Both the position numbers and the translations under genes were made by a program. A stretch of DNA of 64,000 nucleotides from Pollenia angustigena. Taxonomy: Eukaryota > Arthropoda > Insecta > Diptera > Polleniidae. This document shows, piece after piece, positions 22,915 through 34,592 of the stretch (within the stretch, counting starts at the first letter, position 1; every line of letters starts with the position of its first letter). Under the pieces are notes generated by a model. It ran no database searches, was not told the DNA's origin, and was given only the letters and a program-made list of their open reading frames with translations. The stretch spans positions 262,278,339 through 262,342,338 of the forward strand of contig OV884057.1 in NCBI GenBank assembly GCA_930367215.1, in the 5' to 3' direction.

Positions 22915-24559
22915 ATACCCTACTCAGAGCCATGCAGTTGTGGCTATGGGTAAAGATCCCAGACTTTTGTCTGAACTAATGGAGTCCGCATTGGACGTCC
23001 TAACAAAATGGTGCCAGGGATGTGGACTGGATGTAAATCCTGCCAAAACAGAACTGGTACTTTTCACAAGGAGATACAAAATTCCCAAATTTAATACCCC
23101 GAGGATAAAGGGGGTGTCACTGGAACTGTCTGACAGCGCCAAGTATCTTGGGCGCATATTGGACAGCAAACTGAACTGGAGGATGAACGCCATTTCCAGG
23201 ACTAATAAGGCGGCTACTGCATTATATTGCTGCAAAAGGGCCATTGGCCTAAACTGGAGAATTAACACGAGGAATGTATACTGGCTATACGAATGCGTCA
23301 TTAAACCCATTCTTTTCTACGGGACAGCTGTTTGGTGGCCGGCGCTCAAGGTGAAAGGTCATCAAACCAGGTTTGAACGTACAATGAGAATGGTGGCGAT
23401 AGCGGTAACATGTGCCATTAGAAAAACCCCCTCTAAGGCATTGTTTACGATTTTAAACTGGTTACCACCAGACATTTTGGCGAAAAGGCTAGCTGCGAAC
23501 GCGGCGGTAAGACTAAGGGCCACCAAAGCATGGAGGGATAACAATATCCGACATGCTCACATTCTGAACGATATTAATTGGCACATGGATGTTGATTATG
23601 TCACACCCGAGCCAATCTTTGATCCTGGCTTCACGGTAAGCATTTTGGATAACGTGGTCCACAATGATGACCTGCAAATTCCCGCGAATGCGATTCGAAT
23701 TTTCACGGACGGGTCTAAAACACTGTATGGTGTCGGTTCTGGCATATACTCCGAGCAGCTAAACTGGAGCATTCCTAAAAGGCTGGCGGACCACTGCAGT
23801 GTCATCCAGGCCGAGATAATGGCCATCCACACAGCCGCGAGACGCATCCGGTACGGTGAAATATCTGCAAGGGATATTCACATTACTACCGATAGCAAGG
23901 CGGCCATAAGATCCCTGGAGAATGTGTTCATCACATCGAGAATTGTCCGAAAATGCCGGATGTCTCTGGAGGAGATAGCGGGACATTCACTGGTCACCCT
24001 TAATTGGGTCCCCGGACACGGGGACATACATGGGAACTGCATGGCGAATTCGTTGGCGTATGCAGGTACCACCTTGAATCGGGACGGTTCCACATATTAT
24101 GTAGGTGCTTCACTCCCAAGGTGTAAGCAACTTATAGCGCACAAGTTTCATCTTATCGCCAGTCAGAGGTGGCACGATGAAACCACCTGTGGGGAAACCA
24201 GGAAAATCTGGCCCATCATAGATGAAAAAAGGACACGGCGGGCATTACAGCTTTCCAGACATCATCTAAGAAACCTATTTGCGGTTATAACTGGCCACTG
24301 GCCCATTGGGAGGCACGCCCAGAGGCTGGGGCTCCCTTATAATGACCTGTGTAGAAGTTGCGGCGATGAGGAGGAGGAAGAGTCAACGGAACATCTTCTC
24401 TGTAATTGCCCGGCATTCGGAGACTTAAGACTCGAAATGTTTGGTCGAAGAGCCCTTGGGGAAAAAACTTGTCTCTCTGATGTTGATGTAAACAGGATCC
24501 ACTCCTTTATTGAATCGACCGGATTGCTGCATGGGAATACTAGCAGCCAGATTTCATAG
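22915..24559 (+). pseudogene. ORF2 C-terminal part: RT thumb, RNase H, CCHC
   Basis: The frame is open from 22769 to 24559 (596 codons), but the first 48 or so codons are unrelated flank; similarity starts about MGKDPRLLSELMESALDVL. The RT fingers and palm, including the catalytic YADD, are missing. RNase H motifs are IRIFTDGSK (Asp), VIQAEIMAIH (Glu) and ITTDSKAA (Asp). The fourth acidic position, normally in a GNE-x-AD-x-LA context, reads GNCMANSLA, so Asp has become Asn. The zinc knuckle is C-x2-C-x12-H-x4-C in LCRSCGDEEEEESTEHLLCNC. There are no internal stops, so the fragment is relatively young but cannot retrotranspose. Confidence 0.85.
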
Positions 24560-24648
24560 GACCCATGGGAGACGGCGTGATATGGTAACACAATGGGAAC
24601 TAATTAATGGACCCACGTGAGCTGTGCTTAATCACGGCTGCCAATGGA

Positions 24649-24662
24649 ACCTAACCTAACCT
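24649..24662 (+). repeat. CCTAA x3 tail of non-LTR copy 1
   Basis: CCTAACCTAACCTA ends the element. It is the complement of the arthropod telomeric unit TTAGG. The opposite-strand copy carries the same three units at about 37101-37114. Confidence 0.8.
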
Positions 24663-25066
24663 ATGGGATTATTTAAGGCACAGTTAAAAAATTATCTTAG
24701 TTGTCAGTATCATTATTCGATGTGCTAAGGACTGCTTTGTTTGGTTATATTGTGGAATGTTTTCTCCGGAGCCTATCAGCTGCATTCGCCATATAAAAAC
24801 GGTGAGACATTTCTCAAGAATTTAAAATTTTTTGTAAATCACTAAATTACATTGTCCCTTTTAATTAAAAATGATATGTACTATTTCCTACAACTATAAA
24901 TATCGGTAATTAGTTAAAAAATGCACCTGCAAAATCAAATCTAAACCAAAAAAACCAAAAACTAATTATGTAATTTAAGGTAACACCAAATAAGATTTAA
25001 AAAAAAAAGGCAAAGCGCCGACGAATTGTTTTAAAAAATACAATAAAACATTAGCGGTACTCAGTG

Positions 25067-27597
25067 TTTGGTGCGTTTAGGTTGAAAAAGTGCAAATTAG
25101 TTAACAGCTGATATACAGAAATGCTTATCGTTTTTTAAAAAAATTTTTTTTTAATAAAATTTTATAAATGTGAATTTAAGTTACCTGTGTTTTATTTACG
25201 TACAATATACAAAAATTAGTTATAGTTAGTTAGTTATTTTTTATTTTATAAGTTATTACCAATATTATTTCTAATATTTTGGGCAACGGATAAATACTGC
25301 GGTGAGGTTAAGGATACAACTTCACTATCTTCTTGTATGCTTAAAGTCTCAATATTTTCTACATCGCCTACAAAAGTATTGCATTTAAAATGAATGCAGA
25401 TGTTATGCAACGCGCAGCAAACATTTGTAACTTTAGCAGCCTTTTCTGGAGTGTAGTGCAGCTCCCTAGCACCAAGAATGCACCTCCATCTATTTTTCAA
25501 GACGCCATTAGTGCGTTCAATCACATTGCGGCACTTGGAATGGATTTCATTGAATTTAATTTCAACTGAATCATCCTGTGGACATCTATGAGGAGTCAGC
25601 AGCCACGTCTCTAGAGAATACCCAGCGTCCCCTAGTAAAAAAGAGCATTATAAATTTATAAAAACTTTCTGTTAACAATTTAAACCTTACCAAGGAGCCA
25701 GTAATTACTACCGCGTCTTAAATATTCTTCTCAAGGTGAGCCCGCAATTCGCTGGAATTCCATATAAATGAGTAGTGACACGCACCGGGATGGGAGGCGT
25801 CAACGTACAAAATCCTCAGCTCGTGATCACAAACCTTGAAAAACAATAATTGATCATTCCGATGATTTCAAAAAAAAACTCGAATTTACTTACCAATATT
25901 ACATTCAAACTATAGTACCCCTTCCTGTTGTAATATAAGTGCTTATTGGAAGAGGGAGCAATAATGCGTACATGCGTTCCGTCAACGCATCCTATAACGC
26001 TAGGAATGTCATGCTTTAAATAAAAACCTAACGCAATCTTCCTTTTTTCCTCTTCTGTTCTGCAGAAAGTTATCCACTTTGGGCATAGATGTTCCTCAAA
26101 TATATTAATTACTTCGGACAGAACTTTGCTCAGACTACACTGGGCCACAGACACGTCGCAATCTTTCCCTATACCCGTTTGGTAGCCACCTTCGGCAAAG
26201 AAACGAAGGGCAGCACTTAATTTCACGAGAGGTGATATTGCAAATGATTTACGCATTGGCTGAATATGCGAACTTAATACTTCCAACAGATATTTAAATG
26301 CCGGCTTGTTGACCCTGTAATATTTTTCAAATCTTTAAAAAGTAGAATTCTTATTAATAAAATGAACAAAAATTGTTTCTTAATGTACTTACAGAGTTTG
26401 CGGCAATTCAAGTGGGTTGCTAGCATCACGTAGATTTCTCCTTGATACCCTTTGCTTCTTCTTCTCCTGCTGTTGCACTTCAGTGATTTCTGCTTCATCA
26501 GTTATCACAAACGCTACACTAAACATTTGTCTTACTTTTTAATAACTTTTCTTTATTTTCTTTTAAGATGTATGTATGTACGTTTGCTTTTTCTAAAAAT
26601 GATTTGCAAATTTTTAATCAAAACAAAACAGCTGTGCAAAACAGCTGACTTCGAATATTTAAAATTCTCGCTCCCATATTATTCCCTTCCCCTACTATTT
26701 AGAATGGGAGGATTGTATTCCCGGGATAAATGAATTCCCAGGGAACTAATTTCCCTGGGAATATTTGAATTGAGCTGAATATGAACGCGTCTTACAAACG
26801 TCAACTGTTCGAGTTTCTATTGGAACCCAAGAAATTACAACCAACTTTATTGAAGAATAATAACAAAATTTCATTCAATTGAGAAAAAAAATATTCTTTA
26901 TAAAATTAATTTCTTTTTATAGACAGCTTAACTAAAAATTAACAAGTGTTTTTGTTGACAAGTAATAATGAAATCAAACAGTAGCTGCGTTCGAGAACAC
27001 AAAAGTTTTTTCTATTTGTTACTGAACTTTACTGCATTTAACTAAATTGCGTTCGCGTACACAAAATACAGTAAATGAGAACACAAATTGAGATCGTCAA
27101 GTGACAGTTCTTGACTGAGTACTTACAAATTCTTACTGCAAAAATTTTTGCAGCTAAATTTAGTAGAACAAAATATCATGTTTCAAAAGGTAAACAAACA
27201 AAAAGCATACAACTTGTGAGGAAATTGTTTTATAAAAGAAAAGATGAATTAAAAATAAATAAATATTAATTAATTAAACTTGTTTGTGAAGCTAAATACC
27301 AACTTTTGAAACTTAGTTTTTGTTAGGTTAATTTTAAGGAGTTTAAAAGTGTGAAATATTTGGGTACTTAGAATCTGCACTTGTTTTTTTAAGTAATAAA
27401 TAGCAAGAAAATTGTTTATATTCTTTTGAATTACCTATAACCCAGACACAAATTAGCAACATCAAATAAAATAAAAAAATATGAGAGATGAAATTTTGCG
27501 TTCGCGAACATTTCTGGACAACAGCTTTTAGGAGGACAAATTTTTTAGTTTACTCATTAACTACATTTTACTAAAAAAGTATTCAAACGCACCTAAT
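25067..27597. mobile_element. Possible full PIF/Harbinger element around the transposase gene
   Basis: GGTGCGTTTAGG at about 25069 and the complement of CAAACGCACC at 27587-27596 could be the two ends (GGTGCGTTT core). The 3-bp flanks differ (TTT and TAA), so the target duplication is not supported. Further GCGTTCGMG-AACAC-like boxes at about 26987, 27048 and 27498 resemble subterminal repeats. Treat the limits as provisional. Confidence 0.3.
25246..26526 (-). pseudogene. PIF/Harbinger transposase gene with three short introns, inactivated
   Basis: The ATG is at 26526-26524 and the stop at 25246. Exons read as 26526-26393, 26332-25894, 25834-25691 and 25631-25246. All three introns are 59-60 bp with GTAAG donors and AG acceptors, and the joins keep frame. 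The HARBI1/DDE_Tnp_4 motifs are GCVDGTHVRI (first Asp), YNRKGYYSLNV, VDASHPGACHYS, YWLLGDAGYSLETWLLTPHR (third acidic region) and VIERTNGVLKNRWRCI. Two defects are visible: the second catalytic position is HYS where the family has HDS, and one base is missing in exon 3 near 25731. A host-domesticated HARBI1-like gene is possible in principle, but these defects argue for a dying transposon. No Myb-like partner gene was found. Confidence 0.85.
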
Positions 27598-27649
27598 ATC
27601 AGGGATGCAAAGCAATACACGTAGCAAAAACAGCTATAAAATTTTATTT

Positions 27650-28168
27650 CAGCCAGTCCCACGATGTCACACGTTAACGTTCGCATAGAAAATAACATTT
27701 AAAACAAAAACAAATTTTAGAAATTGTTTTTGTTTTAAATGTACACTTATAAAATTTTTACAGTAACTGATTGTAGGTTATTAAATTCGTTTTCCGTACT
27801 GTTAAAATTGAATGAAAATATAGTTATTTTACTTATAATTTTATTTTTTTAACATTTATGTTTGTTATTTGAAAAACAAACTACCAAAAAAAATTTTTTT
27901 TTCGTATATTTTTTGTTAAGTAGTTTGATTTTTGTCGGTAAAAATATATTTTTTAAAAGTAAAAACTATTCAATTTTACGGAATATGCTGTTTAATAAAT
28001 AAAAAATTTTAAAATGAATGTAAAAATCATTTGTTTTAAATGAAATGTTAATGATCCGTTTTTTAAATGAATTTTAAGTTGTTTGAAATGAATTTTCGTT
28101 TGAATTTAACTACATAATATTTTGAGTTTCTATGCGAACGTTAACGTGTGACATCGTGGGATTGGCTG
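27650..28168. mobile_element. 519-bp MITE with 42-bp terminal inverted repeats
   Basis: The ends begin CAGCCAGTCCCACGATGTCA at 27650 and, on the other strand, CAGCCAATCCCACGATGTCA at 28168; 41 of 42 bases match. The interior has a smaller inverted repeat around AAAACAAAAACAAATTTT. No clear target duplication. A fragment of the same family is at 17706-17802. Confidence 0.8.
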
Positions 28169-29926
28169 TTAGTCTTCCGCAATAGCAATGATGTTACAGT
28201 TGCAATTCTGTGTATTTTGTTGTTGGATTGCAACCAAAAGCTACAATATATTGCATTTGCACTTTTGCATTTACATCAATTATTCGTATGCAAAAAATAA
28301 AGGAAATAAAAAAGGGCATTATTTAAAAACAACAACTCTTCCAAAATAAAAGACAATATTTAAAATTGTCTGTCTCATTTTTATTTCTTATTTTCTACAG
28401 TTCTCCAATTTAAGACATAGGAGAGAACTCTGTATGTTATTGTTCTTTTTTACTTTTTTATACACATATGTGGTCAGCGTTCTTAGTTTTGGGGAATTAC
28501 TGCAAAATAGGGGATATTTTTCGTACTTGAAGATAAAAATTTGGATAAAATTCCCAGTGAATTTTTTGGGGCACCGCTAGCTTTGGAGGATAATTTTTTG
28601 GGATAGTATGTAACTATAAATCCCATTTGTGTAATGGTAAGATTGATACATTTAACACTAAACCAGGTCTATCAACATACAAAAGAAAACAGTTACGCTC
28701 TAAAGTGAATGTTATATCGCTCAAAGTGTGTGTGTGACCAGATCATAAGGTACATTGCCATGAACAGTCTCCTTGTTTAGTATACCAATAGTAGACGAAA
28801 TATAGCCTCAAATAGCTCGTTGATCAAGTATTTTCATTTTCAGCAATTTTTCAAAAAAGGGTTTTTTGTAGAGATCAAGGAAAATTGAATACTAGGTAAC
28901 CTTATCGCTACAACCAAGGCGAGTGGAATTTTCTAACTATTTTAAGATCTATTATACTAATCATACTATCATACTAAACCTGTTTCTGCATAAGGATCAA
29001 AATTGATAGTGCCGATTGACGAAATTTCGGCAATATCCAAATTTAAAGGGGTGCATAGCCCGTCACTTTTTCTTTTTGTTTTATGCTGCTCCAATTTGTC
29101 AGTTTCTTGTTGTCGTTGTACTAGTCTAGTTTATACGCAATTTTTGGAAATGTCAAAATTTTTATAAAAATATTTTTGAAGTTAAAGTCTATATGTAAAA
29201 TTGTCCGCTGAATCCGAATTTGAAAAATAACTTGGAAAGAGCAAATTGCAAAAAATCATCAAATTTATAATGAAGTTTGAAATTTTGTCCACTATAACTC
29301 TGCCATATATTGACTCATCTTCACAAACGGCCCATGGTTATCTTAGAAATTTTATAACCTTTCACAAAAAAGAAAGAAATACATAATCCGTTTAAACTTT
29401 TTGAAGATATTTGCATTTCAGTCACATTATCTTTTTTAAAAACACAAATAACGGTTATTTTGGAATATCTCAAAAACTGTTGCACTAATTAATTAATACA
29501 ACTGAAAACATTCTTGAAAAAACTATTAGTTTTATAATGTAATAGTGTCATAATTTGACTTTAAAAGGAAACCGCTAGAACGATCATCTTTGTGAACAGT
29601 TAGCAAACAGAACGTAAAAGTTTTTTGTTGGATTATAAATAGAAATATTTTTAGAATATGACAGCATTTACATTATGCAATTAACGCCGCAACTTGCCGC
29701 AACTTTCACATGCAACTTTTTGTTTGTTAACAAGAGGTCTTGGGAAGAAAACGGGGTTAAAAAAGTTGAAAAAATGCTTGAATAAAATGTAAATGTAAAT
29801 GTTAAAAAAGTTTCGTAGCAACTACTTTAAAAGTAAATAGAAAAAAAACTCGGCGTTAATTGCATAGATGTAAATGCCGTCTTTATAAAAAAAACTTTTT
29901 TTTCAACTTAAAGATATTTATACCAA
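28169..29926. other. No gene seen
   Basis: AT-rich, no long frame with motifs. Near 28500-28600, GGGGAATTACTGCAAAATAG and GGGGCACCGCTAGC loosely resemble the 16588-17558 element. Confidence 0.4.
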
Positions 29927-30346
29927 ACTAGCTGGCCGCCCCGACTTCGCTCGGTAGCTGATTACTAATGATCGATGGAGCCGTTTTCTGATTTTAGCTA
30001 AATCAAAAAAGTGGGCGGGGCAATATTTTCTCTCCGTAAAAAGCTAAGTTGGACCACGGCGACCATTTTAAAAAAATCGTCCAAATCGGTCAAATAAATA
30101 AAAAAAGTTGGCGTAAAAGTAAGCGTGGTAAATTTTTCTTTCGATGAAAACTTAAAATGGATTAAAACGAACATTTGAACATTTAGGTTAACCAAAGAAA
30201 GTGGGCGTAAGAGTGGGCGGGGCAACATTTTCTTTCTATACAAACCTAAGTTGGACCATGGCGATCATTTTGAAATCGTCCAAATCGGTCAAGCCGTTCT
30301 ATGCGATCAGCAACACACAACATTTCATTTTCATTATATAGATTAC
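29927..30346 (+). repeat. Dispersed repeat starting ACTAGCTGGCCGCCCCGACT, with two 90-bp subunits
   Basis: The start, with TTCGCTCGG following, and the end TCATTATATAGATTA resemble a repeat class widespread in insects. Two direct subunits at about 30005-30095 and 30197-30292 share AGTGGGCGGGGCAA, AAGTTGGACCA-GGCGA and TCGTCCAAATCGGTCAA. Non-coding. Family assignment is not certain. Confidence 0.55.
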
Positions 30347-30349
30347 TTC

Positions 30350-32520
30350 TATTCATTGTGTGAAATTTAATATTTTCGACTTTAATTTTTCAACTGAATT
30401 CGATTTAGATCCTGCACAATGGCTGAAAATGGTTTTTCATCGGCCAAAAATCTGTAACTTTTGAACCGATAGTGATAATTTATCATTTTTTTGCTGGAAA
30501 GAAGACTTCTTAAACTCTCCTGCAGTCTTAATTTTATTAACATCGGTTTAGAAGTTGTTGAGAAATTTAAGGTCAAAGATGAACTTTTTATGTCTTTTAG
30601 CATTAAGGAAAAAAATGCTTTTGAGATTGAGAATTATGGTATTTTTTTATTCAAAAAGGGAATGATTTTTGATTGCGCTGTTTTAATCAACATAACTGCA
30701 AAATTTCATTATGATATCTTTATTTATATCAGATTTATAGAATGTCAAACCTTAAAATTTCTATTTTTACTCATATTGAAAGCCCTTTCATTTATTTACA
30801 CTATATAAATAATAATTTTAATGTTTGACATTCCATGAATCAGACATAGATAGAGATATCACATAGAAATTTTAAAGTTATGTAGACCGAAGAGATCTTA
30901 AAACAGTGGACTTAAAAGCATTCCCTTTTTGATTTTACTAGAAATCATTACTATTTATTCGAATTTAATAAAAATCGGTGTGTTGCATTTACTAAAAATT
31001 TTTTCTTCAATAAATTTTTTTTTTTTTTGAAAAATTTTATTTTTATTTTTTTGTTTTTGGATCGGGCATGTGGGAGAAACAAATGAAAATTTACTAAAAA
31101 ATTGCTTCTACAAACATACTCATAACATTTTCTTTCGAAAAATATAAACATTTTTATTTATTTCTAGAGAAAATATTGATTTATCAGCGAAAGAAGATAG
31201 CCATCGTTTGGTGAAATAGTAAAATCTAATATTCATAAGTATAACCTTTATATGCATATGCATTCGCTTTGAATACACCACTTTACTTGAAAAATGCATA
31301 AGCATTTTGAAACTATACATGCCATTGTCTAAAGTCTTCCTTCCTACCAATATAAAAATGCCCGCTGTTGATAACAGTTTGATATTAAACATAATCTACC
31401 CTTTTAAAAAAATAGTTCAAAAAATCAGCCCAAAAAATCCTTTTTATCCGAACATCTCGAAAGGCAAAGGAGATAACTTAACATTTACGCATTAATACCA
31501 ATAATCCTTGGCGAAATTTTAAAAAACTTGAGTATCCGAGGCTAAAAATTTTAGAGGGCCGGAAGTCCCTCTCACGACCCTCTACGGACCCATGTTCTTT
31601 CAAATCAACTCAAAAGCTGCCCGTTTTTGCCAGCTTCAAGAATTGCATCAGTTACAGAATTATTTTTGAAAACAAAACGTATTAATAACTTTTAATGTTC
31701 TACACAACTATACTATTCCGTTTTTGATATTTGCAAAAAGTGTGAAAAACTTATAGCCCTAATGTTCATACTTTCATGCTAGTAAATTAAAATTTTTTTT
31801 CGTTATTTTATTGTGGGAAATTTAGGTTTTATTTATATACTTTTGCTTCTAGTTTCCATATTTTTATTGGATTTTCATAAGTAAAACCTTTCTGGAGGGC
31901 TTGTTAAATTATCTTGTTAACTGCGCTATCAGTTGTCATAAAACGCCGCCGCAAGATGGCGCTTCTCCAGTACTTGCTTAAAAAAAACTATACCAATTTG
32001 CCATTATTTGAAATTTTTCGAGGTTTTTTATGTTTGCAAAAAATTGAGAAACGACCGTTCTTAACAAAATTGTTGAACATTGTTAAATAATATTTTGAGC
32101 TTTTCAGGGTCTAATTGGCGATTTTCTTAAACAACAGAAAAATAACGGTAAATTTTCAGATAGGACAAAAATTAAAAAGTCGTAGAACAACTACTGTTCT
32201 TTTTCGCGAAAAGAAGATTTTGATATATTGCTACTTAGGTTTTCATTTAATCGGGCTTTTGCTTTAATCGGTTAATCGCTCGATTAATTAACCGAGGTTT
32301 TGGTTTAATCGGTTAAAAATCGATTAATTTTGTTATTGATCGGTTAACCGATTAATAAAGTTTTGTTATAAATTAAGTAATTATTTATTATTGGAGTCTA
32401 TTATTAAAAAAAAAACAGTAACACAACGAACAAAACAGTTCTTGAACTAAAACGAGCAAACGAAAAAGTAATTTATAAATATGAAAAAACTTTTTTTATT
32501 ATTTATACATAAAATGGCAA
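30350..32520. other. No gene seen; AATCGGTTAA boxes at about 32245-32355
   Basis: Several short frames lack motifs. The stretch just before the gag remnant has repeated AATCGGTTAA / TTAACCGATT boxes that can pair with each other. No LTR could be delimited here. Confidence 0.4.
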
Positions 32521-32530
32521 ACCACAAAAT

Positions 32531-33268
32531 ATGCAATCCTTCATTGATGCTTTGAATTTAGTGAATTCACTAAAAGAAGATCATGAAACGGTAGCTGTAA
32601 ATTTAATAAAAACAAAATTAAAAGGCTCTTCTAGAGCATTAATTTCAACTGAAACAACAATTCAGCAGATCATTGACAAATTGAGCAGTACGATTAAAGG
32701 TGAATCAACCGAAGTACTCACTGCAAAACTGCTAAACGTAAAGCAGAATAATCGATCGGCCAATGAATTTACAGCGGATATAGAAGAGTTGACAAAGGCT
32801 TTGTCAAGTGCTTACATCGCTGACGGATTGCCACCTTCGACAGCTGAAAAGTATTCGACGCAAATAGCAGTTAAGGCTATGACAAAAAATGCGTCACAGG
32901 AAAAAGTTAAGCTGGTCATGGAAGCTGGTAATTTTGCCACAATGAACGATGCAGTTGCAAAGTTCGTAAATTCCTGTACGGATGCAAGCGCTTCGAGCTC
33001 TAACATTTTCCACTACAGAACAAAGAACTATGGCCGCGGACGCGGTCGCAGGGGCAACAATCGTAGTAATAATCGTGGTTATGAAGGAGGTTACAATAAC
33101 AGAGGTAATAATCGTAGATATGGTCGCAATTACAATAATTTTAATAACTATAATAACAGTAACGATAACGGAAATAACAACCAACGTTACAATAATGTTA
33201 ATAGAGGACGCAACGTCCGACTAACACACGAGGGTGTGGAAAACAACCAGGCCCCGGGTACTCAATAA
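32531..33268 (+). pseudogene. gag: Ty3/Gypsy Gag (partial)
   Basis: 245 codons. The first 160 residues look like a Gypsy-type capsid (AVNLIKTKLKGSSRALI, STEVLTAKLLNVKQNNRSANEF, KVKLVMEAGNFATMNDAVAKF). The C-terminal 80 residues have no CCHC knuckle; instead they form a basic RG/GN/NN-rich tail (NYGRGRGRRGNNR and NRGYEGGYNNRG) that may bind RNA. The true N-terminus may lie upstream or be missing. pol follows in the -1 frame. Confidence 0.75.
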
Positions 33269-33300
33269 GTAAAAGTATAGAAGACGGTAAAATCTTTAGT

Positions 33301-34485
33301 ATGAATTTGAATTTAACATCGTATATTTCCACACGAACATCGTTGAATCAGAAACCATCAATATTTTTGATTGACACAGGTGCGGATATTTCTGTAATTA
33401 AGAGCAGTCAGGTTCGTAACATACACATTGACTCTGATAGGAAAACTAGCATACATGGTATTGGAAAAGGAATAACGTACACACTGGGAAAAGTTGAAAC
33501 AGGTTTAAAACATAAAAATCTGTTAATAAAACACAGCTTTCATGTAGTTCATGATGATTTTCCTATTCCATCTGATGGAATACTCGGCTTGGACTTTGTA
33601 AAAAAATACCATTGCATTTTAGATTATCAGGAAGGTCAAGATTGGCTAATTTTGAGACCAAAAAATTATCCTGAGGACATACCTATACCAATGCTTAATT
33701 CTCCAAGTGTTAATTCAATATCCATACCTGCGAGAGCAGAGGTCATTAGGCAAATTAATATCCAAAGTTCGGAAAGAGAAGTGCTAATTCCAAACCAGAA
33801 ACTTCAAGAAGGAATTTTTGTTGCAAATACAATTGCAAATTGCACACAAGCATTTGTCAGGATAATTAATACCACGTTCAAAAATGTGATCCTAGAAAAT
33901 GTCAACATTGTGACTGAAAGTCTACAAAACTATGAGTCATTAACGTCTCAAGGCAAGCAAAATAATGACATAAAATTGCAAATGTTGTCTAGTAACTTTC
34001 CAGAATTTGTAAAGCCTGACCTAACGAGACTTTGTGAGAATTATATTGACATATTTGCATTAGAAACAGAGAGAATTTCAGTAAATAACTTTTATAGGCA
34101 AAAACTTCGTCTAAAGGACAAAGAGCCAACATACATACAAAACTACAGAATACCACATACGCACAAGGAGGAAATTACGAGACAAGTAAAGAAACTATTA
34201 GATGACGATGTAATAGAACCATCAGCATCAGAGTACAATAGTCCATTACTTTTGGTCCCAAAAAAATCATTACCAGGAATAAATCAAAAACGGTGGAGAT
34301 TAGTGGTCGACTACAGAGGAATTAATAAAAAATTAATTGCGGACAAATTCCCTCTACCAAGAATAGACGATATTCTTGACCAATTAGGCAGGGCAAAATA
34401 TTTTTCATGCCTAGACTTAACGTCAGGCTTTCATCAAATTGAATTAGATGAAGACTCAAGGGATATTACTTCATTTTCAGGATAA
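33301..34485 (+). pseudogene. pol: Ty3/Gypsy Pol, truncated within reverse transcriptase
   Basis: 394 codons from the first ATG. The frame is already open across the gag stop, so expression by -1 frameshifting from gag is likely in the parent element. The aspartic protease has FLIDTGADISVI and the flap/tail region GILGLDFVKKY (about residues 22-95). The reverse transcriptase begins with KWRLVVDYRGINKKL-like and FPLPRIDDILDQLGRAKYFSCLDL motifs, where the catalytic Asp of palm motif A is present. The copy stops at ITSFSG, before the YVDD motif, RNase H and integrase. No LTR or env was found. Not functional. Confidence 0.85.
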
Positions 34486-34592
34486 ATCCCCAAAACTGGG
34501 AACACTGTACCGGGGCAGTATAGTTTTTGGATAAAAAAAACACTGTGTTTTTTACTCAATTATGAGCGTAAATATGAGATTAAATTGTCCAT

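Larger units (their letters stand above)
22915..24668 (+). mobile_element. 5'-truncated non-LTR retrotransposon with RNase H, copy 1
   Basis: The fragment contains the end of an RT domain, an RNase H domain, a zinc knuckle and a 3' end of about 110 bp finishing in three CCTAA units (AACCTAACCTAACCTATGGG). There is no poly-A. The related minus-strand copy at 37099-41750 ends with the same three units. 5' truncation is typical of target-primed reverse transcription. The RNase H and C-terminal CCHC point to the I/LOA side of the jockey supergroup. Confidence 0.85.

Noticed and set aside
22924..24591. Five minus-strand frames opposite the non-LTR ORF2
   Set aside because: They are antisense to the RNase H-bearing ORF and have no motif.
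32812..33184. Frames overlapping gag on either strand (Ile/Val-rich)
   Set aside because: They are alternative readings of the Asn-codon-rich Gag tail.
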